Translations under genes and position numbers: made by a program
The notes under the pieces: generated by a model
What the model was told of the DNA's origin: nothing
Databases searched by the model: none
What the model saw: only the letters and a program-made list of their open reading frames with translations
Shown: one piece after another, positions 34,995 to 44,160 of the stretch
How positions within the stretch are numbered: position 1 is the first letter of the stretch
Layout: each line of letters starts with the position of its first letter
DNA from: Novosphingobium sp. KA1
GTDB lineage: Bacteria > Pseudomonadota > Alphaproteobacteria > Sphingomonadales > Sphingomonadaceae
NCBI RefSeq assembly: GCF_017309955.1
Contig: NZ_CP021248.1
Location: forward strand, 1,178,001 to 1,242,000
Direction of reading: 5' to 3'
Length of the DNA: 64,000 nt

Positions 34995-36068
34995 GTGAAC
35001 GCCAGCCGCCGCTATTCGATTGCCGTCATCCCCGGGGACGGCATCGGCAAGGAAGTCATGCCCGAAGGCGTGCGCGTGCTGGAAGCGGCCGCGCGCCGCT
35101 TCGGCTTTGCGCTCGACCTGCAATGGCACGATTTCGCCTCCTGCGACTATTACCTGAAGCATGGCGAGATGATGCCGCAAGACTGGAAGGCGCGGATCGG
35201 CAAGGTCGATGCGCTGTTCTTCGGGGCGGTGGGCTGGCCCGATACGGTGCCCGACCATGTCTCGCTCTGGGGATCGCTGCTCCAGTTCCGCCGCGAATAC
35301 GACCAGTACGTCAACTTGCGGCCGGTGCGCCTGATGCCCGGCGTCCCCTGCCCGCTGGCGGGCCGCAGGCCCGGCGATATCGACTTCTGGGTCGTGCGCG
35401 AGAACACCGAGGGCGAATATAGCGCGGTCGGCGGCCACATGTTCCCCGGCACCGAGCGCGAGATCGTCATGCAGGAAACGGTGATGACCCGCTTCGGCGT
35501 CGACCGCGTGCTGCGCTATGCCTTCGACCTTGCCAGCAAGCGCGAGCGCGGCCACCTGACCAGCGCCACCAAGTCCAACGGCATCGCCATCACCATGCCG
35601 TTCTGGGACCAGCGCGTGGAAGCCGTCGCCGCCGAGTTTCCCGGTGTCACCCACGACAAGTACCATATCGACATCCTGACCGCGCAGTTCGTGCTGAACC
35701 CGCAGCGTTTCGACGTGGTGGTCGCCTCCAACCTCTTCGGCGATATCCTCAGCGACCTTGGCCCGGCCTGCACCGGCACCATCGGCGTCGCCCCGTCGGG
35801 CAACATCAATCCCGATGGCACCCACCCCTCGCTGTTCGAGCCTGTCCACGGCTCCGCGCCCGACATCGCGGGCAAGGGCATCGCCAATCCGGTCGGCCAG
35901 ATCTGGTCGGCGGCGATGATGCTGGAACACCTTGGCGAAGCAGAAGCTGCCGCCGCGATCATGGCCGCCATCGAGACCGTGCTGTCCACCCCGGCAGGCC
36001 GCACCGGAGACCTTGGCGGCAGCGCCGATACGCTGGATTGCGGCAAGGCGATCGCCGAATCCATCTGA
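34995..36068 (+). CDS. tartrate/D-malate dehydrogenase-like decarboxylating dehydrogenase
   Basis: A 357-residue member of the isocitrate/isopropylmalate dehydrogenase family. AVIPGDGIGKEV, WVVRENTEGEY, SATKSNG (catalytic Lys), the metal-binding DKYHIDILTAQF and NLFGDILSDLGP are present. The length and the VGWPDTVPDHVSLWGSLLQFRR region match tartrate dehydrogenase/D-malate dehydrogenase rather than LeuB. It decarboxylates 2-hydroxy dicarboxylic acids in an NAD- and Mn-dependent way. It may feed a C4 product of the pathway into central metabolism. Confidence 0.87.
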   Translation: MNASRRYSIAVIPGDGIGKEVMPEGVRVLEAAARRFGFALDLQWHDFASCDYYLKHGEMMPQDWKARIGKVDALFFGAVGWPDTVPDHVSLWGSLLQFRREYDQYVNLRPVRLMPGVPCPLAGRRPGDIDFWVVRENTEGEYSAVGGHMFPGTEREIVMQETVMTRFGVDRVLRYAFDLASKRERGHLTSATKSNGIAITMPFWDQRVEAVAAEFPGVTHDKYHIDILTAQFVLNPQRFDVVVASNLFGDILSDLGPACTGTIGVAPSGNINPDGTHPSLFEPVHGSAPDIAGKGIANPVGQIWSAAMMLEHLGEAEAAAAIMAAIETVLSTPAGRTGDLGGSADTLDCGKAIAESI

Positions 36069-36179
36069 CTTTTGCAGTGCGGCATTAAATGCCGCACTGC
36101 CCCCTCCAAATGGTGCGCACGGTGCCGCCAGCCCCCGGTTTCAGCGCAACAGACCGATCCTGCGGCATAATCTGTGCCC

Positions 36180-37595
36180 ATGACTGAAGCGCACGATCCC
36201 CGGTTCGCCCGATCCCACAACCAGGCCCTGCTGGAGCTAGACCGCCGGCACCTGATCCACCCGGTCACCTCCTTCCGGGGTCACGAGCGCCACGGCGCCC
36301 GGATCCTCGAATCCGGCGACGGCATGTGGCTCACCGATATCGACGGCCGCCGCGTGCTCGATGCCTTCGCGGGGCTGTGGTGCGTGAATGTCGGCTATGG
36401 GCAGGAAAGCATCGTCGAAGTCGCCGCCGAGCAGATGCGCCGCCTGCCCTATGCCACCGGCTACTTCCACTTCGGAAGCGAGCCGGCGATCCGCCTGGCG
36501 CACGAACTGACCCAGCTTGCGCCTGAGGGCCTTGGCCATGTCTTCTTCACGCTGGGCGGATCGGACGCCGTCGACAGCGCGATCCGCTATATCGTCCATT
36601 ACTTCAACGCCATCGGCAAACCGGAAAAGAAGCAGTTCATCGCCCTCGACTGGGGCTATCACGGCTCCAGCTCGACCGGCGCGGGCCTCACCGCGCTTGC
36701 CAACTTCCATCGCGGCTTCGACCTTCCGCGCCCCTGGCAGCACCACATCCCCTCGCCCTATCCCTATCGCCACCCCGAAGGCCATGACGATGCCGCCGTG
36801 ATCGCCTCCACCGTCGCGGCGCTGAAAGCCAAGGTGGAAGAGATCGGCGCCGACAAGGTCGCCGCCTTCTGCTGCGAGCCGATCCAGGGTTCGGGCGGGG
36901 TGATCGTGCCGCCCAAGGGCTGGCTGAAGGCGCTGCGCACCGCCTGCGACGAACTCGGCATCCTGATGCTGGTGGACGAAGTCATCACCGGCTTCGGCCG
37001 CACCGGCCCGATGTTCGCCTGCGAGGCGGAAGGCGTGACCCCCGATTTCATGACGCTCGCCAAGGGGCTGACCTCCGGCTACGCGCCGATGGGCGCCGTG
37101 CTGATGGCCAACCCCATCTACGACGCGATCGCCGATGCCGCCCCCGAAGCCCTGCCTATCGGCCATGGTTTCACCTACTCCGGCCACCCGGTCAGCGCCG
37201 CCATCGCGCTGGAAGTGCTCAGGCTTTATCAGGAAGGCGGCCTGCTCGCGAACGGCGAGCGGGTGGGCATTCGTTTCGCGCAGCACCTCGAACGGCTGCG
37301 GGATCATCCGCTGGTCGGCGACACCCGCGGGCGCGGCCTGCTCGGCGCGATCGAACTGGTCAGCGACAAGCGCACAAAAGCGGGCTTTTCGGCCGATCTC
37401 GACGTGGGCGGCAGGCTTTCCGCGCTGACCTGGGAGCAGGGCGTGATCGTGCGCTGCTTCGGAAATGCGGTGATAGGTTTCGCGCCGGCCCTGTGCTGCA
37501 ACGACAGCGAGATGGACATGATCTTCGAACGGGTGGAAGGTGCTCTGGACGCACTGCTAGAGATGCCGGACATCCGCAGTGCGCTGAGAAGCTGA
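36180..37595 (+). CDS. class III PLP-dependent aminotransferase
   Basis: A 471-residue enzyme of the omega-amino-acid:pyruvate/diamine transaminase group. The Schiff-base Lys is about residue 295 (TLAKGLTSGYAPMGA), the PLP Asp lies in LMLVDEVITGFGRTG, and DWGYHGSS and GHGFTYSGHPVSAA are conserved. It transfers a terminal amino group from an amine or omega-amino acid to a 2-oxo acid. ATG 36180 is preferred; GTG 36174 is two codons earlier. It sits between the dehydrogenases and the Lrp/AsnC regulator. Confidence 0.87.
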   Translation: MTEAHDPRFARSHNQALLELDRRHLIHPVTSFRGHERHGARILESGDGMWLTDIDGRRVLDAFAGLWCVNVGYGQESIVEVAAEQMRRLPYATGYFHFGSEPAIRLAHELTQLAPEGLGHVFFTLGGSDAVDSAIRYIVHYFNAIGKPEKKQFIALDWGYHGSSSTGAGLTALANFHRGFDLPRPWQHHIPSPYPYRHPEGHDDAAVIASTVAALKAKVEEIGADKVAAFCCEPIQGSGGVIVPPKGWLKALRTACDELGILMLVDEVITGFGRTGPMFACEAEGVTPDFMTLAKGLTSGYAPMGAVLMANPIYDAIADAAPEALPIGHGFTYSGHPVSAAIALEVLRLYQEGGLLANGERVGIRFAQHLERLRDHPLVGDTRGRGLLGAIELVSDKRTKAGFSADLDVGGRLSALTWEQGVIVRCFGNAVIGFAPALCCNDSEMDMIFERVEGALDALLEMPDIRSALRS

Positions 37596-37621
37596 GACCG
37601 GGTTGCGATAAGGAAAAACAC

Positions 37622-38110
37622 ATGGCGATAGGCCCCAAACTTGACCGGATCGACCTCAAGATCCTAGCCAAACTGCAGGAAGCGGGGCGCATCACCAACG
37701 TCGAGCTGTCGGATGCGGTCGGCCTGTCCCCCAGCCCTTGCCTCACCCGGGTCAAGCGGCTGGAGACGGCAGGCTACATCACCGGCTACGGCGCCCACAT
37801 CAATCTCAACAAGCTGGGCGAATTCCTGACGGTGTTCACCGAAGTGACTCTTGGCGAGCACCGCCGGGGAGACTTCTCCCGCTTCGAGACACGCATCGCC
37901 AAGATCGACGAGATCGTCGAATGCCACCTCGTCAGCGGCGGCTACGATTATCTGCTGAAGTTCGTCGCGCGCGGCGTCACCCATTACCAGTCGCTGATCG
38001 AGGAAATGCTCGAAAACGACTACGGGATCGAGAAGTACTTCAGCTACATCGTCATCAAGTCCCCCTTCATCAAGCACCACTTCCCGATCCAGAACCTGTT
38101 CGGGGAATGA
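37622..38110 (+). CDS. Lrp/AsnC family transcriptional regulator
   Basis: A 162-residue regulator. The helix-turn-helix is at about residues 10-60 (LDRIDLKILAKLQEAGRITNVELSDAVGLSPSPCLTRVKRLE, key residues D-x-x-D-x-x-I-L and S-P-S-P-C), and the RAM ligand domain follows (about 70-150; IDEIVECHLVSGGYDYLLKFVA). It lies 26 bp after the aminotransferase, so it is co-transcribed or overlapped with it. Regulators of this group sense amino acids, which supports an amino-acid or amine substrate for the island. Confidence 0.88.
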   Translation: MAIGPKLDRIDLKILAKLQEAGRITNVELSDAVGLSPSPCLTRVKRLETAGYITGYGAHINLNKLGEFLTVFTEVTLGEHRRGDFSRFETRIAKIDEIVECHLVSGGYDYLLKFVARGVTHYQSLIEEMLENDYGIEKYFSYIVIKSPFIKHHFPIQNLFGE

Positions 38111-38208
38111 TCCTTCGCAGCGGGTGCGGCCAAAGCGCCCGCCGCGTTCGGAGGCTGTTAGGAAAATCCCCGAACGGGCATTTTCGTGGGGAGCGGCCCG
38201 GTGCCCGC

Positions 38209-38231
38209 GAAATTCGCATTTCGCGAATTTC
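38209..38231. repeat. hairpin near the end of the CopB-like gene
   Basis: Nine-bp arms (38209-38217 GAAATTCGC, 38223-38231) with a five-base loop, located just past the stop of the minus-strand CopB-like gene. The surrounding text (GGAAAATCCCCGAACGGGCATTTT) recalls the hairpin cluster at 32.3 kb. Confidence 0.45.
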
Positions 38232-38242
38232 CAAACGCTCTC

Positions 38243-38938
38243 TCAGAAGTTGAAACCGAAGCCCAGGACCACCCGCGTCTGCCGCCCGTCATCCCCCCCG
38301 GCCCGGGCGATGCGGCGGGTGCCGCCGAGCAGGCGCTGGTGGATCGCCCCCAGATAGAGCGTGGCATTGCCGCCAAGCTGGCGGCGCAGCCGCACCGAGA
38401 CTTCGGCCTCGGTGGCCCCCGCAGCGGTATCCTCCCGCGCGATGTCCTGCGCCGACCAGGCCAGCGCCGCCCGCGGCTCCAGATAGAGCCGCGGCGACAG
38501 GGTCGCGGTGCCGACAAGCTGCGCCGCGCCGGTCACATCGCCGCGCTGCGAAAGCCAGAGGTAGTGTTCGCCGCTCAGCCAGTTCGCGAACGTGTGCTCG
38601 ATGCCGAAGCTGGCATGGCTGAGGTCCTTGCCGCCGCGAAATTCATGGCGCAGACCGACCAGCAGGTTGGTCGCCGCGGTCACGCTGTTCGAATAGAGCA
38701 CTTGCCCGCCCACTTCGTCGAGATCAACGTCGGCCACCGCGCCGCCTTCGATCTTGAGCACCAGACGCTGCTTCGCATCGCCGAAGTTGGTGGTCGTATC
38801 AAAGACGACCTCGTCGTCGCCGCGCCCAAGGCGCGCCTCGAACAGATCGACCTGTCCGCTCACCCCCGCCTGTGCCTGCGCGGATGTCTGCCACCCGAGG
38901 AGCACCAGTAGAATGGCAGGAATACGGGCATTGCGCAT
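38243..38938 (-). CDS. CopB-family outer-membrane protein
   Basis: A 231-residue exported protein (signal ending TSAQA). Amphipathic strands follow, with KQRLVLKIEGGAV, AATNLLVGLRHEF, GIEHTFANWLS, LYLEPRAALAWSAQD and the closing VVLGFGFNF, the layout and key segments of the copper-resistance protein B family beta-barrel. The methionine/histidine-rich N-terminal extension of classical CopB is missing, so this is a short version. No copA, copC or copD gene lies beside it. A role in copper or general outer-membrane resistance is inferred from the family only. Confidence 0.7.
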   Translation of the reverse strand: MRNARIPAILLVLLGWQTSAQAQAGVSGQVDLFEARLGRGDDEVVFDTTTNFGDAKQRLVLKIEGGAVADVDLDEVGGQVLYSNSVTAATNLLVGLRHEFRGGKDLSHASFGIEHTFANWLSGEHYLWLSQRGDVTGAAQLVGTATLSPRLYLEPRAALAWSAQDIAREDTAAGATEAEVSVRLRRQLGGNATLYLGAIHQRLLGGTRRIARAGGDDGRQTRVVLGFGFNF

Positions 38939-39081
38939 GTCCCAAGGCTAGGTTCACCCCCGCAGGAAGTGCTGCGCTTTTCGCGGCCTCCGCGCGCTTT
39001 CGATGCCGAAGGACGGCCCCCATCCGGCAGGCCGTCGCGAACCCGCGTGGCACAAGGCAGAGCGCCTGCCGGAACCGACAA

Positions 39082-39108
39082 CCCCCCGCCTCACGAGGAG
39101 ACGGGGGC
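39082..39108 (-). terminator. hairpin following the large TonB receptor gene
   Basis: GC-rich imperfect stem (one mismatch) with an ACGA-type loop located about 20 bp past the receptor stop on the minus strand; the T-run after it is short (TTGT). It probably works as a weak terminator. Confidence 0.45.
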
Positions 39109-39126
39109 CTGCCGGATGCCAGGAGA

Positions 39127-42100
39127 TCAGAGCTTGGCCTGAACACCCACGAACATGCGCTGGCCGGGGTAATAGAGCTCCACCGGCATGTCCTTGTTGA
39201 TGAAGGTCTTCGAATATTCCTTGGTGATGTTCTGCATCTCGAAGAACACGTCGAAGTGGTACTTCGGGAAGCGCAGGGTGATCTTGCCGTCGAGGTAGCC
39301 TTCACCCTTGCGGTAGATCGGGTTGTTGCCGTTGTTGGCATCCGATGCGTTATCCAGCCACTTCGAGCGGTAGTTGTAGCTGAGGCGGAAGTTCAGCCAG
39401 TCCTTGTCGTAGAAGAAGCTGGCGTTGTAGGTGTACTTCGAAAGGCCGGGATACTGCTTCAGTTCCGCGCCGGTCGCGGCGTTGGTCAGGTTGGTGCGGA
39501 TGGCGCGGGCATAGGTAAAGTTGCCGCTGGCACCAAAACCGTCGAACGGCTTCGGAAGGAAGGTGAAGACCGTCTGCGCGCTCGCCTCGATACCGTCCAG
39601 CAGCGCACCGTAACCGTTGACCGGCTGACGGACGGTATAGGTGATGCCGTCGTGGAACAGGTCCACGCCGCTGCGCGTCACGTTGCGGATGACGTAGCTC
39701 GATTCGTACTTCTTGTAATAGCCCAGGCTCAGCATCGTATCCGGGTTGGGATACCAGGCCAGGTTCACTTCCCACTGGTCTGCACGGTAGGGTTTGAGAT
39801 CGGGGTTGCCCGCGGTGCAAGTGTCGTCGGCAGCGGCGATGGTCTGGTCGTCGAGGCAGTTGATGTTGGGAACCAGGTCGATCGGCAGCGGCCGCGCGAG
39901 GTTCTTCGCATAGTTGGCGCGCAGGAACAGGTTGCGCTGGAGTTCGAGGTTGGCGTTGAACGCGGGAAGGATGTCGGTGTAGCTGTTCGAAAGCTGCGCC
40001 ACCTGCGCCGCCAGCACCACGGTTTCGGTGCCGCCGGTGGCGGTCGTGCGGGTGACCCGGCTGACGTTGGTGCCGACCCCGGTATCCTTGGTGTGGGTCC
40101 AGCGGATGCCGCCGTTGCCGGTCAGGTGCATGCCCAGGAACTCGGTGTCGATATCGAGCATCGCGTAGCCCGCCAGCACCGTCTCGTTGATCTTGGCGCT
40201 GGGGACCTGCGGATAACCGTCGGCAAAACGCACCAGATCGTGATCGAAGCCGGACAGGTCATAGATCTGCGAGAGGATCTCGGAATCGAAGTTGGGGTAG
40301 GCCAGACGGCTCGGAATGCCCGAAGGCGCCCCCTTGAGCCCGGTGTAAAGCGGGGCGCCGCCGGTAACCCCGCCCAGCGACGAGATCAGCGAGGCATACT
40401 GCGCCGGCGTGATGTAATACGTGTTGCCGTTGCGCGGAACGGTGGGATTGGCCTGGATCTGCGTCGTGTAGGACACGTTCGCGCTGGACTGGTACTTCAT
40501 CGTCGCGGGATCGAGCAGGATCGAGCCGCCGCCCGCGTAGTTCAGGAATTTCTGGCGGCGAGCCTGCGCGCCGAACTCGATCTTGCTGACGATCGGATGG
40601 TCGATTTCCCAATCCGCATCGAACTTCAACTGATCTTCGGTATTGTTGTACTCGGCTGGACGGTACTGGATCGTCGGACCGTAGATCGGCAGGACCTGCC
40701 CATTGGCACCGGTGCGGGTGGCGTCTGCATAGACGTTGGGATCGGCCGGATCGAAGTTCGACGGGAACTGGAAGACCGGGATGCCCTGCGAATTGTTGCG
40801 GTCGATCGTGATGCCCGAAACGCTGGTGCCCAGCGAGATCAGGTTGGTCTGCGAATCCGTATGCGCCTTGGCATGCGATCCCATGAAGTCGATCTGCAGG
40901 CGGTCCAGATCCCAGCGGAATCCGCCGGAGAAGTACTTGGATTCCTGATCGTAGCTGAAGTCGCGCCGCTGAACGCCGACGATATTGGCGGCACCGTTCC
41001 AGTTGGGCGTAGTAGCCGAACCGATGTTGACGGCGTTGAGCGCCGTGGTCAGGCTGGTGACGACATGGTTCTCGTTGACCGTCGACGTGCCCAGGGTGAC
41101 GCGCGGACGCGAGGTGCCACCGCCGGCCCCCGCCGCCAGAGCCGGATCCAGGTTGAAGCGCTGGATCGCGGTGAGATCGACGGAATAGTTGACGTCCTGA
41201 AGCCGCTGGTTGCGCTTGTTCACCTGGGCGCTGGCATAAGCACGGAAGTTCGGCGCCACCTGGTATTGCAAGGTGAGATCGCCCGAGAAGCGCTTGTCGT
41301 CGCGCACGAGGCTGCGATAGCGCGGCACGCGCGGCGCCCAGTCGAAGAACTGGGTCTCGCAGGCCAGGCGGTTGGCGGTGGCCTTCGCCACGCTCGCCCC
41401 GCCGACGCCGGCGCAGCTTTCGTACGTGTTGTAGTTCGCATAGAGCGGGTCGGCGACGGTCTTTTCGGTCGAATGGTCGAAATCGGCCAGACGCGCCCAG
41501 TTGGTATTGCTGATGTAGTCCTGACGGGTGTTCACGTCGCTGTAGGTACCGGTGAACATGACGCCGAGGCCGTCGATCAGGAACTTCGGCGTGCCCGCAA
41601 AGAACGAGACGCGCGGGCGCCAGGTCTCGGTGGTGTCGAGATGCTGGCCGGAAAGGGTCGCCGACAGCAGCGGCTTCATCAGGTCCAGCGGCTTGCGGGT
41701 CTGGACACGCACGGTGCCGCCGATGCCGCCCTCGGTCAGATCGACCGCATAGCCCTTGTAGACGTCGATGGACTTGACCAGTTCGCTCGCCAGTTCGCGG
41801 AAGTCGCCGGCACGCTCGCCCAGCGCGCTGACCTGGCTGACGCCGTTGATTTCCACGCGGTTGAGATCGGGTTCGACGCCGCGGATGGAGACCTTCACGC
41901 CCTCACCGAAGTCGCGGCTGAGCTGGACGCCGGTGATGCGCGCCAGTGAATCGCCGATGTTCTTGTCGGGGAAGCTGGCGATGTCGTCGGCGACGATGGA
42001 GTCGACGATCGTCGAGGCGTCCTTCTTGCGGTTGATCGCCGATTGCAACGAGGCGCGGGTACCGACCACGACGATGTCGTTGGCCGTGGTGATGGCGCGT

Positions 42101-42279
42101 TCGACCGTGCTGCGGTCGGGCGCACCGGCGGCAGCATCTGCCCCATTAGTCTGAGCAATGGCCGGCATCGACACGATCAGCGCGGCGGCGAGCGCCAGGC
42201 CCGAGGCGCTGCGCCGGACATGCGACGAAAACCGGCTTACTTGAAAATTAGGCGCAATTTCAGTGCTATGCGAAAGCAT
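39127..42279 (-). CDS. large TonB-dependent receptor
   Basis: A protein of about 1050 residues. Signal peptide (cleavage near PAIAQ), then the plug: NDIVVVGTRASLQSAINRKK, SFPDKNIGDSLARITGVQLSRD, VSIRGVEPDLNRVEINGV and GGIGGTVRVQTRKPLD. The barrel ends GQRMFVGVQAKL. The RASLQSAIxRKK...FPDKNIGDSLxRITGVQ pattern marks the sphingomonad/Caulobacter-type receptors that take up carbohydrates and other polymers. ATG 42279 is chosen because AGGGG lies eight bases upstream; GTG 42282 precedes it. Its gene lies just downstream of the ROK regulator, the likely controller. The ligand is not known. Confidence 0.9.
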   Translation of the reverse strand: MLSHSTEIAPNFQVSRFSSHVRRSASGLALAAALIVSMPAIAQTNGADAAAGAPDRSTVERAITTANDIVVVGTRASLQSAINRKKDASTIVDSIVADDIASFPDKNIGDSLARITGVQLSRDFGEGVKVSIRGVEPDLNRVEINGVSQVSALGERAGDFRELASELVKSIDVYKGYAVDLTEGGIGGTVRVQTRKPLDLMKPLLSATLSGQHLDTTETWRPRVSFFAGTPKFLIDGLGVMFTGTYSDVNTRQDYISNTNWARLADFDHSTEKTVADPLYANYNTYESCAGVGGASVAKATANRLACETQFFDWAPRVPRYRSLVRDDKRFSGDLTLQYQVAPNFRAYASAQVNKRNQRLQDVNYSVDLTAIQRFNLDPALAAGAGGGTSRPRVTLGTSTVNENHVVTSLTTALNAVNIGSATTPNWNGAANIVGVQRRDFSYDQESKYFSGGFRWDLDRLQIDFMGSHAKAHTDSQTNLISLGTSVSGITIDRNNSQGIPVFQFPSNFDPADPNVYADATRTGANGQVLPIYGPTIQYRPAEYNNTEDQLKFDADWEIDHPIVSKIEFGAQARRQKFLNYAGGGSILLDPATMKYQSSANVSYTTQIQANPTVPRNGNTYYITPAQYASLISSLGGVTGGAPLYTGLKGAPSGIPSRLAYPNFDSEILSQIYDLSGFDHDLVRFADGYPQVPSAKINETVLAGYAMLDIDTEFLGMHLTGNGGIRWTHTKDTGVGTNVSRVTRTTATGGTETVVLAAQVAQLSNSYTDILPAFNANLELQRNLFLRANYAKNLARPLPIDLVPNINCLDDQTIAAADDTCTAGNPDLKPYRADQWEVNLAWYPNPDTMLSLGYYKKYESSYVIRNVTRSGVDLFHDGITYTVRQPVNGYGALLDGIEASAQTVFTFLPKPFDGFGASGNFTYARAIRTNLTNAATGAELKQYPGLSKYTYNASFFYDKDWLNFRLSYNYRSKWLDNASDANNGNNPIYRKGEGYLDGKITLRFPKYHFDVFFEMQNITKEYSKTFINKDMPVELYYPGQRMFVGVQAKL

Positions 42280-42547
42280 CACCTTTCCCCTCTTTCCCCT
42301 GACGATCCTGGTTTGTCCGGTTTTCCGGTGACTGACCGAATCAGTTTCTACACGGAGACTTATTAAACCGATATGTGGGATGCAATGCTATTATTTGGAC
42401 CAGCACTGTTAAAAGTCGGGAGCGTGTTCCACATGGCGCCCAAAATCCGCGGATTTGCCCTATTGTGCCGCAGAACGGCATGGACGCAGTGCAGGCTGGC
42501 GACGACAGCCTCGGTTTCTTGACCGAGACCGTCCGCCCGTAAACGGC

Positions 42548-43010
42548 GCCAATATGCCGCCTAGCGCAGCGCCGAGATGGCGTGGATGGGCAGCAGCGCC
42601 GCCCCCAAGGTGACCGGAGAACCGCGCAGGCTCGAGACGCGTACCGGCGGTCCGCGTCCATCCACGGTCGTCACCAGCGATGCGCTTCGCAGACGCGTCG
42701 CAAGCCCGGCCAGCACGTCCGGCGGCACCGCGCCGGCGAGCACGATCGCGCCGGGATCGAGCCAGGCAAAGGCGGTATTGGCCACGATCTCCAGCTGCTG
42801 GGCGGCGCGGTCCATCCATGCCTCGATCACGGGGCGCTGGGCATCCGATGCCACGTCGATTTCGCTGACCGAGCTGATAGCACACCCGGCCGTGCGCAGC
42901 GCGGACAGCAAGTCGAGCGGGCTGGGCCGGGGACGATCGCCCGGGAACAGACAGCCGATTTCCCCGGCGACCCCGAACTGGCCGCGCACCAGCCGTCCGT
43001 CCGCGACGAC
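42548..43010. repeat. tandem duplication, first (distal) copy of 463-bp unit
   Basis: This segment repeats 43011-43473 base for base by eye; both contain the 3' part of the ROK regulator gene. The copies meet without spacer, and a CGCC tetramer occurs at each of the three boundaries (42547-42550, 43010-43013, 43473-43476), typical of a slippage or short-homology duplication. The unit is not a multiple of three. Confidence 0.85.
42561..43010 (-). pseudogene. duplicated 3' fragment of the ROK regulator
   Basis: Encodes about 150 residues identical to the C-terminal part of the intact ROK protein (from GVVADGRLVRG to HAISALR) but lacks the DNA-binding and N-terminal ROK parts. The frame reads in from out-of-frame sequence of the adjacent copy, so a chimeric 187-codon reading frame exists (start 43124), but no ribosome site supports it. 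It is a by-product of the tandem duplication. Confidence 0.75.
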
Positions 43011-43473
43011 GCCAATATGCCGCCTAGCGCAGCGCCGAGATGGCGTGGATGGGCAGCAGCGCCGCCCCCAAGGTGACCGGAGAACCGCGCAGGCTCGAGA
43101 CGCGTACCGGCGGTCCGCGTCCATCCACGGTCGTCACCAGCGATGCGCTTCGCAGACGCGTCGCAAGCCCGGCCAGCACGTCCGGCGGCACCGCGCCGGC
43201 GAGCACGATCGCGCCGGGATCGAGCCAGGCAAAGGCGGTATTGGCCACGATCTCCAGCTGCTGGGCGGCGCGGTCCATCCATGCCTCGATCACGGGGCGC
43301 TGGGCATCCGATGCCACGTCGATTTCGCTGACCGAGCTGATAGCACACCCGGCCGTGCGCAGCGCGGACAGCAAGTCGAGCGGGCTGGGCCGGGGACGAT
43401 CGCCCGGGAACAGACAGCCGATTTCCCCGGCGACCCCGAACTGGCCGCGCACCAGCCGTCCGTCCGCGACGAC
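43011..43473. repeat. tandem duplication, second copy (inside the intact ROK gene)
   Basis: The second copy of the 463-bp unit; it forms the true 3' end of the ROK regulator gene, so that gene remains complete. Confidence 0.85.
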
Positions 43474-44136
43474 GCCCGCGCCTATCCCGTAGCCGAGCAG
43501 CAGCACCACCACGGTCGAATACTCGCGCAGCAAGCCCCCCATGTAGAACTCGGCAATGGCGGCGACGTTGGCGTCGTTCTCCAGCCAGAGCGGCCAGCCG
43601 AGTTCGGCGCTCAGGATTTCGCGCAAGCGCGCGCCGCGCCAGCCGGGCATGTCCTCCACCACGCTCCATCGCTCGCCTTCGGGCGACAGCGCGGGGCCTG
43701 CAACCGCCACGCCGATGCCCAGCATGCGCTGCCCGAGCAAGCCGTGCCGGTCGACCAGATCGTGCGTCAGCCGCCGGACGCGCTGTGCGAACTGCCGGGG
43801 ATCGATGGCGGCGCTGTCTTCGCGGTGGGCGGCGATGATCTTGCCCGCGAAGTCGACCAGCACGATGTCGAGCAGCCCCTTGTGCGCCGTGGCGCCCACC
43901 GCATAACCACCAGCGGAGGCGAGCCGCAGCGGGATCGCCGGACGACCGCGGCCCTGGGTGTTACCATCGGTCACTTCCTCGATCACACCCAGCGTCAGGA
44001 GATCGCGCGAGATGCGGGTCAGCGCGGTGTTGCTGATCTCCAGCCGCTCCGCCAGCCCCGAACGCGACAGGGCGCCCGCCTTGCGCAGTTCGTGGATGAT
44101 GCGGCGCTGGTCCTTGTCGAGCGCGGGAATGGCCAT
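43024..44136 (-). CDS. ROK family transcriptional regulator
   Basis: A 370-residue NagC/Mlc/XylR-type protein. The winged helix at residues 8-65 (IIHELRKAGALSRSGLAERLEISNTALTR..., key pattern LSRSGLAERLxIS) is followed by the ROK sugar-kinase-like fold, with GIGVAVAGP, NDANVAAIAE and GEIGCLFPG. The zinc-binding CxCGxxGCxE motif of ROK kinases is absent; the corresponding region has GCLFPGDRPRP, so no kinase activity is expected. It is divergent from one TonB receptor gene and upstream of another, with an operator-like dyad in between. The effector is probably a sugar or a sugar derivative. Confidence 0.87.
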   Translation of the reverse strand: MAIPALDKDQRRIIHELRKAGALSRSGLAERLEISNTALTRISRDLLTLGVIEEVTDGNTQGRGRPAIPLRLASAGGYAVGATAHKGLLDIVLVDFAGKIIAAHREDSAAIDPRQFAQRVRRLTHDLVDRHGLLGQRMLGIGVAVAGPALSPEGERWSVVEDMPGWRGARLREILSAELGWPLWLENDANVAAIAEFYMGGLLREYSTVVVLLLGYGIGAGVVADGRLVRGQFGVAGEIGCLFPGDRPRPSPLDLLSALRTAGCAISSVSEIDVASDAQRPVIEAWMDRAAQQLEIVANTAFAWLDPGAIVLAGAVPPDVLAGLATRLRSASLVTTVDGRGPPVRVSSLRGSPVTLGAALLPIHAISALR

Positions 44137-44160
44137 GCCCCTTGCGCTACGATCATTTAT

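Noticed and set aside
38872..41949. Plus-strand frame of 1025 codons opposite the TonB receptor
   Set aside because: Composition (Val, Asp, His, Arg-rich) is an artefact of the antisense frame; receptor motifs on the minus strand are unambiguous.
43024..44136. ROK protein as a sugar kinase
   Set aside because: The winged helix at the N-terminus and loss of the zinc motif identify a regulator, not a kinase.
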